Positions 30,496 to 37,802 of a DNA stretch of 50,468 nucleotides are shown in pieces. How positions within the stretch are numbered: position 1 is the first letter of the stretch; the number at the start of each line of letters is the position of its first letter. The stretch is from positions 1 to 50,468 of the forward strand of contig NZ_JACTVA010000041.1 in assembly GCF_014490485.1 (NCBI RefSeq), given 5' to 3'. Both the position numbers and the translations under genes were made by a program. The notes under the pieces were generated by a model. The model did not search any database and was not told the DNA's origin. It saw nothing but the letters and a program-made list of their open reading frames with translations. This DNA is from Teichococcus aerophilus (GTDB lineage Bacteria; Pseudomonadota; Alphaproteobacteria; Acetobacterales; Acetobacteraceae).

Positions 30496-30930
30496 TCAGG
30501 CGCTGATACGCGGCTGAAGCCAGTCGGCAAGACCGTTCGGCAGCACCAGTACCTCGCCCGTTTCGGCATCGGCCGCCTGCAGAATCCGCTCCGGCTTGAA
30601 GGTCCGCGCCCGCTTCCTGGAATGGCAGTAGGCTTCGATGTGGCTGATCTGCAGCTGGCCGCTGCTCACCATACCCCGCACCTTTTTGGGCGTGATCCGG
30701 CGTTCGGACTCTTGGTTGGAGCTGTCCCGGTAGCGGATGAGCAGGGCCGAGGTTCCCAGAACGGGCAGATCGGCCGCTTCCTCCGTCGAGGCGCCCAGCG
30801 CGCCGGCTGGGGCTTCGGCAGGTCCGACATCCGCTTTCTTTCTTTCCGCCCGGATCATGAGACGGAGGCCGCCAACTACGGCGGTCAAGATCAGACATCC
30901 GAGCAGGAAATCGAGCACCAGGTTCTCCAT
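30496..30930 (-). CDS. membrane-anchored WYL-like domain protein
   Basis: A 144-residue protein with an N-terminal membrane segment (residues 3-25, LVLDFLLGCLILTAVVGGL) and a cytosolic C-terminal domain that resembles WYL. The pattern ALLIRYRDSS...ERRITP, ISHIEAYCHSRKRARTF and ERILQAADAETGE fits WYL's R-x-F / A-Y-C-x-x-R core. Start ATG 30930 is preferred; ATG 30951 adds seven residues. Its opposite orientation inside the immunity region suggests lysogenic expression. Role unknown: sensing of nucleic acid or superinfection exclusion are possibilities. Confidence 0.65.
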   Translation of the reverse strand: MENLVLDFLLGCLILTAVVGGLRLMIRAERKKADVGPAEAPAGALGASTEEAADLPVLGTSALLIRYRDSSNQESERRITPKKVRGMVSSGQLQISHIEAYCHSRKRARTFKPERILQAADAETGEVLVLPNGLADWLQPRISA

Positions 30931-31080
30931 GGGGTGTGTTGCAGCTCCCATGGTGACGGTGGTGGTCCGGTTCGGCAACGAGCCGGCCACCGCTTCGCTC
31001 GGGCGGCGGGCTGAAACCATGCCGCCCGCCCATCTTTCCCCTCTGGACGATGCACGGCCGCTGATTCACGCGGAGCGCAA

Positions 31081-31102
31081 TTACCTGTTTCGCCGCAGGT
31101 AA
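31081..31102. promoter_or_regulatory. inverted repeat upstream of the CII-like gene
   Basis: TTACCTG and CAGGTAA arms with an 8-base spacer, in the 447-base gap between the WYL-like and CII-like genes. A plausible operator or PRE-type control site. No gene is supported in the rest of the gap (30931-31377). Confidence 0.45.
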
Positions 31103-31377
31103 ACGGCCGCGCGCTCCGCTCACCCCGAGCCTGACCAGGCCGGCCAGCCGCTTCGCGCGCGGATTGCCGAACCCTTTTGTTGTGCCTGATGGACTCGTTG
31201 TTCCGCTGCGGCGTGAATAGCGAACCGTGGGGCTTGCCCAAATCGCAGCAGCGCCGCCGGTTCGAGCCAGGCGGCCAGGGGACAGCTTATGCCTGCCGCC
31301 GGACCAAGATCTTCCACCCATCGTCATGGGGATTCACTGCCGGCGCGCTGCGGCGCGGTAAACTGGAGCTAGTCCGT

Positions 31378-31953
31378 ATGGCCGGCAATTCACGATCCCT
31401 GGCGGATAACGCCCTGAAGACGATGACCCGTCTGCAGGTTGAGCGCCTTGGCGGGCTGGACGCTACCGTGGCTGCATTGAGCACAGACGGCCGCCGGGTT
31501 CGCCGGTCGATCGTCTCAGCTTACCAATCGCTGAATTCAGACCGCTGGATACCGGCGGATCTGGTCGCACGGTTGGACAAGATTGCAGAAGAACCGCTGA
31601 TCACGGCAGAGCTTGCACGCAGCTTAGGATACATGCTGGTCCGCGTAGATGGCGTGGCCGGCGAGTGCGTGCTGCGGAAGCTGGCCAACTTGGCCGCCGA
31701 GAATGCGGATCTGCAACGCGCCGCGGCTGAAAGCCTGGCCGATGGCTACCTGTGTGAGGAGGACCTGGCGCGGATCGAGCGCGAGGCCATCGAATTGCAC
31801 CGGGCCATCGGCAACCTGCTGGCGACGATCCAGGTCCGCCGTGCAAAGCCGAACATGACCGTCATCGTCGAGGGCGGCACCCGCCGTGGCATGGCCGGCA
31901 TCTTGGCCGCCATGCGCTCGGTCTGGACCCGGCACACGGCACCGCAGCCATGA
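31378..31953 (+). CDS. CII-like phage regulatory protein (Phage_CP76 type)
   Basis: A 191-residue protein. The N-terminal NALKTMTRLQVERLGGLDA and the sequence YQSLNSDRWIPADLVARLDK, then ITAELARSLGY, resemble 186/P2-type CII regulatory proteins, which act on lysogeny establishment. The C-terminal 100 residues are helical. ATG 31378 is chosen because upstream in-frame sequence is not coding-like. It lies rightward of cro, where lambda cII lies. Confidence 0.7.
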   Translation: MAGNSRSLADNALKTMTRLQVERLGGLDATVAALSTDGRRVRRSIVSAYQSLNSDRWIPADLVARLDKIAEEPLITAELARSLGYMLVRVDGVAGECVLRKLANLAAENADLQRAAAESLADGYLCEEDLARIEREAIELHRAIGNLLATIQVRRAKPNMTVIVEGGTRRGMAGILAAMRSVWTRHTAPQP

Positions 31954-32107
31954 CGGGCATGTCGGAATCCAAGGCGCCGATGACGCGCGGCCGCCGCGCT
32001 CTCTTTCAGTTCTCGCCCCCGGACCCCCTCCGTGCGGGCGAGGGGCGACCCGCCGCCACGACAATGCCCGCTCAGGAGCTGGGCGGCGGCGGGCGCCTAA
32101 ACCTCCA

Positions 32108-32135
32108 GGGGCGTTCGCATCAATGCGAACGCCCC
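32108..32135. repeat. GTTCGCAT-NN-ATGCGAAC palindrome, copy 2 (extended)
   Basis: A perfect 13-bp inverted repeat with a CA spacer, containing the 18-bp palindrome shared with 11483, 32231 and 41487. It lies in the 320-base gap between the CII-like and O-like genes, which otherwise holds no gene. There is no T run, so it looks more like a protein-binding site than a terminator. Confidence 0.75.
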
Positions 32136-32230
32136 CCCTGTGGCCTGCGCGGTGACCAGCGCGCAGCTCACCGCCATGCCAATCCGGGGATCAGCGCCGG
32201 CCGGTGCCGGATGCCTGACCAATTCTACCC

Positions 32231-32248
32231 GTTCGCATCAACGCGAAC
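32231..32248. repeat. GTTCGCAT palindrome, copy 3 (one mismatch)
   Basis: GTTCGCAT-CA-ACGCGAAC, one base off a perfect palindrome, 26 bases before the start codon of the O-like gene. With the copy 120 bases upstream it brackets the presumed promoter or leader region of the replication gene. Confidence 0.7.
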
Positions 32249-32273
32249 GCCTTCCTAGGCTGGGATACCGCAC

Positions 32274-33293
32274 ATGAGCATTCCCTGCATGAACTGGGTG
32301 AAGGGCATGCACCGCACCCGGATCAAGCCCTCTCCGCGCACGGTCCTGCGCGAGCTGGCGGATTTTGCCGACGAGCGTGATGGGTGCTGGCCTTCGGTCC
32401 AGCTCATCTGTGACTGCACAAGCTTGTCGAAGCGGGCCGTCCTGGACGCTCTGGCGGTGCTGGAGGAGATGGGCCTGATCACGGTGCAACGGCGCCATCG
32501 CACCTCGTCTCGCTACCGGCTGAACCGACACCTGGACCTGACGCAACCGGCTTTGGGTGCGCCATCTGCACCCAAGAAGCCAAAGGCCCAGAAGCCTTCA
32601 AAAGAGTCTAGTCAGGATAACGATCTTTCGGATTCCTCTGCCCCGAATTCTGGCTTGGGTGCAAATGGCGCACCCAAGGCCGACGCCCAGGATCTGGCGT
32701 CGTGCGGTGCAGATTCTGTCGCCCATGCGGTGCAAATTTCGTCATTCTTGGGTGCAGCAGCTGCACCCCAACCACCAAAGAACCACCAAGGAACCACCAG
32801 GGGGAGGGGCGCGAGCGCGCGCCCGACCCCCCTCCCGCCGGATTGGCAACCAGGGGAGGCAGGGGAGGCTTACGCCCGCCGCCTCGGCCTGGACCCTGCG
32901 CCGCTGACGGTGCGCTTCCGCAAGACGTTCCTCGCCAGCGGCAAGCGCCTGGCCGACTGGTCCCAGCGCTGGGAGCTGTGGTGCGACGAGGACGCGGCCG
33001 AGAAGGGTTCCGCCGCGCCAACTGCTGCGCCGACTTCGGCTGGGCCCAGCATCGAGCGGGATGAACGGGGACTGACGAGTTCCGACCGGGGGTGGCTGGC
33101 GAAGTGGCAGGCGAAGATCGACGCCGAGGAGCATCCCGGCCAGCTGGAGGACATGCTGGGGCGGATGCTGAGCCAGGAGGGGAAGGCTGAGTTGGTTCGC
33201 TTGAAGGCCGCCCTGTCTCAAACCCCGGCGAAAGGCGCAGAATTCTTCCGCCCGTCTCAACCGCAGCGCGGAATTATCTTCACACGCCCGTGA
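32274..33293 (+). CDS. phage replication protein, lambda O-like (winged helix)
   Basis: A 339-residue protein. Residues 20-85 form a winged-helix origin-binding-type domain (KPSPRTVLRELADFADERDG, then SLSKRAVLDALAVLEEMGLI). A long Ser/Pro/Ala linker (residues 85-185) is encoded by the stretch that contains three palindromic iterons. The C-terminal part (residues 190-300) resembles the helicase-loader-contacting end of O-type proteins. No helicase gene follows, so host helicase would be recruited. Confidence 0.75.
   Translation: MSIPCMNWVKGMHRTRIKPSPRTVLRELADFADERDGCWPSVQLICDCTSLSKRAVLDALAVLEEMGLITVQRRHRTSSRYRLNRHLDLTQPALGAPSAPKKPKAQKPSKESSQDNDLSDSSAPNSGLGANGAPKADAQDLASCGADSVAHAVQISSFLGAAAAPQPPKNHQGTTRGRGASARPTPLPPDWQPGEAGEAYARRLGLDPAPLTVRFRKTFLASGKRLADWSQRWELWCDEDAAEKGSAAPTAAPTSAGPSIERDERGLTSSDRGWLAKWQAKIDAEEHPGQLEDMLGRMLSQEGKAELVRLKAALSQTPAKGAEFFRPSQPQRGIIFTRP
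32553..32771. other. iterons inside the O-like gene, candidate lytic origin
   Basis: Three palindromes of the form TTGGGTGC-N7-GCACCCAA lie at 32553-32575, 32654-32678 (nine-base arms) and 32748-32771 (right arm with one inserted C), all with a seven-base spacer. Half sites (GCGGTGCA) at about 32704 and 32727 and AT-richer spans lie between them. The lambda origin is likewise a set of iterons inside gene O. Binding by the O-like protein is inferred. Confidence 0.75.
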
Positions 33294-33591
33294 GCAATCT
33301 GTAATGTTTTCCGACGCCGAAGGGGGCTCCGGCGTTCGAGGATTTCGTGTCGGCATGGCTGTTTTTGTCGCATCGTCACCATTCTGCTGGCCCAAATGCC
33401 CCAGAATATGGCACTGAATTTTCTACGCTAAGGCGTAGTGCGCTCGGACGGCATCAGGCCGCCGGGCGCTTTGCCGTTCAGCGGCGCCATTCCCAATTTG
33501 CCGCCCCGTCCTGCGGGGCATCGAGCCAGCACCGTTGCGCCCAGCCGGACGCTGCCGCTCTCACTATGTCGCTCGGGCGAGGGGCTACTCT

Positions 33592-34122
33592 ATGAACATG
33601 ATGTCGAAGCCGCTCCCGCCCGCTGGGCAGCAGTGGGCGAAGCCGATCTATGACCACGAGACCGTGGTCTATCGGATGGAGGAGGCCGGCCGCACGCTGC
33701 TCTCCTTGCCGAACGCGGGCTGTCTGCCGTCCGGCTACCGCGCCTTTTGGCCGCAGGGTGCCGAAGTCGCCGCGGAGGTCTGGGGCTATGGCTCCGATGA
33801 GATGATCCGGCCGCCGGCTCCCTCCTCGCGCGCCATCGGCCGCATGGATGAGGCTATGCGCTGGGTCGCTTTGATCAGCCCGGACAAGCGCGTCATCCGC
33901 CGCATTGTGCTGATGCGGGCGCTGGTGAATCCGCGCAACGAGCGGCACATCTGGAGCCTGCGCAAGATCGGCAAGGCCCTGGGGTGCGACCACAAGGCGG
34001 TGCAGCGCTGGCATGACCAGGGCATCGATTGGATCTGCCAGGCGCTTTACGGCCAGCAGCTCGCCGGCGCCGACTGGGCGGTCAACTGGCGGTTCGATCG
34101 GGACCTTCCGGGCGAGCTGTAA
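33592..34122 (+). CDS. DUF6362-like HTH protein, possible late regulator
   Basis: A 176-residue protein. The pattern CLPSGYRAFWP, then RPPAPSSRAIGRMDEAMRW and the C-terminal helix-turn-helix RKIGKALGCDHKAVQRWHDQ, is typical of DUF6362 proteins found late in the rightward early operon of alphaproteobacterial phages. It may activate late genes. Start ATG 33592. The 298-base gap before it contains a small ACGCCG/CGGCGT hairpin (33312-33335) and no gene. Confidence 0.7.
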   Translation: MNMMSKPLPPAGQQWAKPIYDHETVVYRMEEAGRTLLSLPNAGCLPSGYRAFWPQGAEVAAEVWGYGSDEMIRPPAPSSRAIGRMDEAMRWVALISPDKRVIRRIVLMRALVNPRNERHIWSLRKIGKALGCDHKAVQRWHDQGIDWICQALYGQQLAGADWAVNWRFDRDLPGEL

Positions 34123-34183
34123 AATACCGCTTGCCCATTCGCCCCAGTTTTGGGCATAGAAACCACTATTCTGACCCGATCAG

Positions 34184-34215
34184 CGCCCGAGGCCCTTCCA
34201 GGCCCCGGGCGTTTT
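34184..34215 (+). terminator. intrinsic terminator after the DUF6362-like gene
   Basis: CGCCCGAGGCC, loop CTTCCA, GGCCCCGGGCG: an 11-base stem with one mismatch, followed directly by TTTT and further T-rich sequence. A well-formed Rho-independent terminator between the regulator gene and the next gene at 34258. It may be a control point for late antitermination. Confidence 0.8.
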
Positions 34216-34257
34216 CCGTTTCTGGGCCCTCGGGCGGCCCCCCATCGGACAATCCGC

Positions 34258-34695
34258 ATGACCCTTTCCACAGACGCACCGGCTGGTGCGTCCGAGGGCG
34301 CGCGACCCTTCGCCTCCGCTGATGATGCGTGGATCTGGACCATGGGCGTGCTGATGGCACGCCGCGATGGCGCCGGTCCCGTCACCAGCCTCGATGCGGT
34401 CGCGCGCCCCTGCGAGCCGGACGATGTGGTTCGCTGTCTCGATCGCCTGTACCGCCAGCGGCGCATCGATCTCGCCCATGCCCGCGTGCTGCGGACCTGG
34501 GGGGAGCGACAGATGGTGCCGCCGGAGCGCGAGCATGGTGACCGCCGCTTGTGGCGCGAAGCCATGGAGCGCCTGGCCTGGCCATTGCAGCAGATCGGCA
34601 TCGTCGCCACGCCGACATTCGGCCTGTTCATCGACGGGAAATTCGCCGGCCATGTGATCGGTCCGGTCACATACAGCTGGGCGCCGGCGCCGTAG
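34258..34695 (+). CDS. hypothetical protein
   Basis: A 145-residue protein from ATG 34258. Two features are visible: an N-terminal region with WIWTMGVLMARRDGAG and a helical C-terminal region with EAMERLAWPLQQIGI and a final GPVTYSWAPAP. It follows a terminator hairpin, so it has its own promoter or depends on antitermination. No family recognised. Confidence 0.6.
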   Translation: MTLSTDAPAGASEGARPFASADDAWIWTMGVLMARRDGAGPVTSLDAVARPCEPDDVVRCLDRLYRQRRIDLAHARVLRTWGERQMVPPEREHGDRRLWREAMERLAWPLQQIGIVATPTFGLFIDGKFAGHVIGPVTYSWAPAP

Positions 34696-34714
34696 CATCG
34701 GCTGAAAGGCACGC

Positions 34715-34927
34715 TTACTGCGGCTCGGTGTCGCCCCACTGGGTAAGCCCGCGGAGCAGAGCGGCCGGCACATCCTCATGCGCCAATCCGAGTTCCCGGC
34801 ACACCGCCAGAACCATGAGGGTGGCCACAGTCTCGGGGCTATCATTCGGTCCGCGCACGCTGGACCGGCGGATAATCGCCCGGATCTGGTCGTTGATGTC
34901 GCGCTTTTCCTCATCCGAGAGAGCCAT
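34715..34927 (-). CDS. small antisense hypothetical protein
   Basis: A 70-residue protein from ATG 34927 (MALSDEEKRDINDQIRAIIR), helical and charged, read against its neighbours. An in-frame extension to 35044 is possible but would overlap the recombinase start. The position between two rightward transcription units suggests an independently expressed gene. Confidence 0.5.
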   Translation of the reverse strand: MALSDEEKRDINDQIRAIIRRSSVRGPNDSPETVATLMVLAVCRELGLAHEDVPAALLRGLTQWGDTEPQ

Positions 34928-35033
34928 GTTCGACGCCTTTCTGATCCGAAGGAAGGCAAGCAGCAGACCGCACATTTCGTCAAACGTCCGTTTCGAAATG
35001 TGCGCCCTCTTCGACCCATAACCGGGAACCAGA

Positions 35034-35750
35034 ATGGCCCGCAAAACCCCGCTGAAGAGGCTGGGGGGCGGGGACGGCGTTCCAGGGTTCGTCGCTTACT
35101 ACCGCGTGTCGACCGACAAGCAGGGCGCCAGCGGCCTCGGATTAGAGGCCCAGCAAGAGGCGGTTGAGCGCCATGTGCGCGCCGCCGGCGGCCGCATCCT
35201 GGATGTGTTCCGGGAGGTCGAAAGTGGGAAGAAGAACGATCGCCCGCAGATCCTTGCGGCCATCGCCGCCTGCCGATCACGCCGCGCCACGCTGGTCATC
35301 GCCAAGCTGGACCGCCTGGCGCGCAACGTCGCCTTCGTCTCCAACCTGATGGAAGCCGGCATCGAGTTTGTCGCCTGCGACAACCCGCATGCTAGTCGCC
35401 TGACCATCCACATCCTGGCCGCCGTGGCCGAGCATGAGCGCGAGATGATCTCCGCGCGCACCAAGGCCGCCCTGCAGGCGGCGAAAGCGCGCGGCGTCCG
35501 GCTCGGCAACCCGCGCATCAAGGCGGGCGACATAGGCGCGGTCGGACAGGCCACCGAGATCCGCATCGCCAAGGCGGCGCAGCACGCCCGCGATGTGATG
35601 CCCGCCATCCTGGCGGCACAGAGAGCCGGCTGCACCAACAACACGCAGATCGCCGAAGCGCTGACCGCGCGCGGCATCCGCACGCCTGCCGGCGGTGACG
35701 TTTGGCACCGCGAACAGGTCGCCCGCATCCTCAAAAGGACACCAGCCTGA
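35034..35750 (+). CDS. serine recombinase/resolvase
   Basis: A 238-residue protein with the resolvase catalytic domain: VAYYRVSTDKQGASGLGLEA carries the catalytic Ser (S26), followed by RPQILAAIAACR, VIAKLDRLARN, and EHEREMISARTKAALQAAK. The C-terminal 80 residues form a recombinase-type HTH (TNNTQIAEALTARGIRTPAG). It is a small resolvase/invertase-type enzyme, suited to plasmid-multimer resolution or to an inversion. It overlaps the next gene by TGATG. Confidence 0.9.
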   Translation: MARKTPLKRLGGGDGVPGFVAYYRVSTDKQGASGLGLEAQQEAVERHVRAAGGRILDVFREVESGKKNDRPQILAAIAACRSRRATLVIAKLDRLARNVAFVSNLMEAGIEFVACDNPHASRLTIHILAAVAEHEREMISARTKAALQAAKARGVRLGNPRIKAGDIGAVGQATEIRIAKAAQHARDVMPAILAAQRAGCTNNTQIAEALTARGIRTPAGGDVWHREQVARILKRTPA

Positions 35751-36100
35751 TGGCTACAGCCCCGAAGACCCGTACCCAGAAGGCCGAGGCAACTGCCGCC
35801 CCGCCCAGCACCAACCATCCCGTCATCACCGACCCGGCGCTGATCGCGATGGCCGGTGAGTACGCCAAGGGCGCGCCGGAGAAGAACCGGCTGGAGAAGC
35901 GGCTGAAGGAGCTGAAGCCGGTGCTGCTGCAAGCGATGGGCGACGCTCCGATGGCCTACGCCGGCAAGCATGTGCTGACCCGGGCCGAGGTGATCGGCAC
36001 GCCCGATACGGTGGGGGAGAAGATCACCCGCTCGATGGTCGGGCAGCACATGCCGGGCAAGAAGGGCCGGCCGGGCTACACCACGCTCGAGGTGCGCTGA
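35750..36100 (+). CDS. hypothetical protein after the recombinase
   Basis: A 116-residue protein whose ATG overlaps the recombinase stop. Lys/Ala-rich N-terminus (residues 1-20), then EYAKGAPEKNRLEKRLKELK and a C-terminal basic region. It looks like a small nucleic-acid-associated or virion assembly protein. No family recognised. Confidence 0.6.
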   Translation: MATAPKTRTQKAEATAAPPSTNHPVITDPALIAMAGEYAKGAPEKNRLEKRLKELKPVLLQAMGDAPMAYAGKHVLTRAEVIGTPDTVGEKITRSMVGQHMPGKKGRPGYTTLEVR

Positions 36101-36106
36101 TCCAGC

Positions 36107-36700
36107 ATGCGCCCAGACTTCCGGGCCGACTTCAGGCCGATGACGCGGGCGCTGGATGACCTGGCCAAGAAGCAGATCCCGTTCGCAGCCGCCGGCGCCC
36201 TGAACGATACGGCGCAGGCGGCGCAGATCCGCGTGAAGCGCGAGCTGCCCAGCATCTTCGACCGGCCGACGCCCTTCACCCTGAATGCCATCGGCGTCGA
36301 GCGCGCCAGCAAGGGCAAGCTCGAAGCCCGGGTGTTCGTGAAGGACCGGCAGGCGGAATACCTCGAGGTGCAGGAGACCGGCGGCACGAAGACGCCGAAG
36401 AAGCGGGCTTTCCTGCTGCCGCGCGGCATCCGGCGGAACCAGTACGGCAACATGCCGAAGGGTGCCGTCGCCGCGGCGCGGGCGAAGCCCAGCACCTTCA
36501 GCGGCAAGATCGACGGTGTGCCGGGCCTGTACCAGCGCATGAAGCGCGGCGCCGCGAAGCTGCTGGCCTTCTATGCGGACAAGGCGACATACAAGCCGCG
36601 CTTCGGCTTCAAGCAGCGGACCCTGAAGACGGCGAAGGCCGTCTGGCCCTCTGCCTTCCGCCAGAGACTGGCGAAGGCGCTCTCCACAGCCAGGAAGTGA
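36107..36700 (+). CDS. minor tail protein Z-like protein
   Basis: A 197-residue basic protein. FRPMTRALDDLAKKQIPFAA, ALNDTAQAAQIRVKRELP and the following beta-rich region fit the GpZ (prophage minor tail protein Z)/HK97 gp10-type family. Its place before the terminase instead of between head and tail genes is unusual. A head-to-tail connection role is inferred only from the family. Confidence 0.65.
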   Translation: MRPDFRADFRPMTRALDDLAKKQIPFAAAGALNDTAQAAQIRVKRELPSIFDRPTPFTLNAIGVERASKGKLEARVFVKDRQAEYLEVQETGGTKTPKKRAFLLPRGIRRNQYGNMPKGAVAAARAKPSTFSGKIDGVPGLYQRMKRGAAKLLAFYADKATYKPRFGFKQRTLKTAKAVWPSAFRQRLAKALSTARK

Positions 36701-36702
36701 CC

Positions 36703-36933
36703 ATGGAAATCGACAAGTCGGTGCGGGCGGCCTTCACGCCGGCTGAGGTGGTGGAGGCGCTGCGGACGCACTACGCCTCCGCGCTCCGCACCATGCCAGA
36801 GCCCGCGAAGGTGGGGCTGCTGGGCGGCTCCTACGGCGTGACCCTCACATGGGACCTGCCACGCGAGAAGGCCGCCCCAGCGCCCGCCTACCGGGGCCCT
36901 GAGCCCGTCCCCGAGCCCGAGCCCGAGGCCTAG
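36703..36933 (+). CDS. small hypothetical protein before terminase
   Basis: A 76-residue protein (MEIDKSVRAAFTPAEVVEAL) starting at ATG 36703; a GTG six bases earlier is an alternative. It has a helical N-terminus and a Pro/Glu-rich tail. Directly upstream of the packaging region. No family recognised. Confidence 0.55.
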   Translation: MEIDKSVRAAFTPAEVVEALRTHYASALRTMPEPAKVGLLGGSYGVTLTWDLPREKAAPAPAYRGPEPVPEPEPEA

Positions 36934-37052
36934 GCCCGAGGGGGAGGGGAGCCCACCCACCCCCACCCCCCTTCTTGGGTCCTTCCCCAGGGGGGGTAGG
37001 GGCACGGGACAATTCGCCCCGCGGGTCAGCCCCAGCTAAGGGATATGAAATC
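36934..37052. other. purine/pyrimidine-biased gap upstream of terS, candidate packaging site
   Basis: A 119-base stretch without a gene, containing runs of C and of G (CCCACCCACCCCCACCCCCC, later GGGGGGG) unlike the rest of the genome. The equivalent place in lambda-type genomes holds cos. The terS ribosome site AAGGGA is at its right end. No cohesive-end sequence can be named from sequence alone. Confidence 0.4.
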
Positions 37053-37802
37053 GTGTCCGCAGTGTCCGCAGTGTCCGCACCGGCTGCGGAAGGGATCTCG
37101 ATCCGCGAGTTCGCGCGGCGCGAAGGGATCAGTGATAAGATCATCCGCCGCGCCATAAGCGCCGGATATCTCACACCTTTGCCCGACGGGAAGTTGTCGC
37201 CGGCCTGGGTCGGCAGCGGCTGGCGCAAGGCCAACCGGCATGCGGACACGGGTGCGGACACCCCTGCGGACAGTGCGGACATGTCCGCACCTGGTGTCCG
37301 CACTGTCCGCAGCGCGGCGGCGCCGGTGTCCGCACCCGCCGCGGCGGTCGCCGAGGACCTGGAGCCGCAGCCGCGGGGCGGCGCCCTGAAGCGCCGGCGG
37401 GCCGCCGCCAGCGACGAGGGCGAGGACGGCGAGAGCATCGACTTCGATGAGTTTGCCCGCCGGGTGCTGGGCGGTGACTTCCCGGCGCTCGCCACCTCCG
37501 AGCGCGTGAAGGCGGCCGCCCTGGCGCTGAAGCAGGCGCTCGATGCGCAGAAGAAAGCCGGCGCCCTGATCGAGCTGGCCCTGGCGGAAGGCGTGCTGTT
37601 CGAGGTGGCGCGCCAGGCGCGCGATGCCTGGATCAACTGGCCGGCGAAGATCGGCCCGCTCTTGGCGGCCGACCTGGGCCTGGAGGCGGCCACAGTCGTC
37701 GAGGCCCTGACAAAGTATGTCCAGCAGCAGCTCGAAGATCTCGGAGAGCCCCAGCCCGGCGCTTTCGAGGAAGATAAACCGGCTCAGGACGTCAGCGCGT
37801 AA
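37053..37802 (+). CDS. terminase small subunit (Nu1-like)
   Basis: A 249-residue protein from GTG 37053, preceded by AAGGGA at nine bases; a TTG at 36975 is less likely. The N-terminal HTH (SIREFARREGISDKIIRRAI, then LPDGKLSPAW) is the Nu1-type winged helix that binds packaging sites. The linker is Ala/Ser/Asp-rich and is encoded by repeats of TGTCCGCA. The C-terminal half (residues 130-249) is the oligomerisation and large-subunit-binding region. It overlaps the large subunit gene by 86 bases. Confidence 0.85.
   Translation: MSAVSAVSAPAAEGISIREFARREGISDKIIRRAISAGYLTPLPDGKLSPAWVGSGWRKANRHADTGADTPADSADMSAPGVRTVRSAAAPVSAPAAAVAEDLEPQPRGGALKRRRAAASDEGEDGESIDFDEFARRVLGGDFPALATSERVKAAALALKQALDAQKKAGALIELALAEGVLFEVARQARDAWINWPAKIGPLLAADLGLEAATVVEALTKYVQQQLEDLGEPQPGAFEEDKPAQDVSA
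37054..37334. repeat. eleven TGTCCGCA boxes within terS
   Basis: The octamer TGTCCGCA occurs on the plus strand at 37054, 37063, 37072, 37282, 37295, 37304 and 37327. Its reverse complement TGCGGACA occurs at 37241, 37253, 37265 and 37274. The last inverted copy and the next direct one abut in a 16-base perfect palindrome (37274-37289). Clustered inside the gene of the DNA-recognising terminase subunit, they are good candidates for its binding sites. Confidence 0.8.

Noticed and set aside
37054-37079. CRISPR-like short repeats in the terminase small-subunit gene
   Set aside because: Repeat units are only eight bases with irregular spacing and both orientations, and there are no spacers of uniform length or cas genes.
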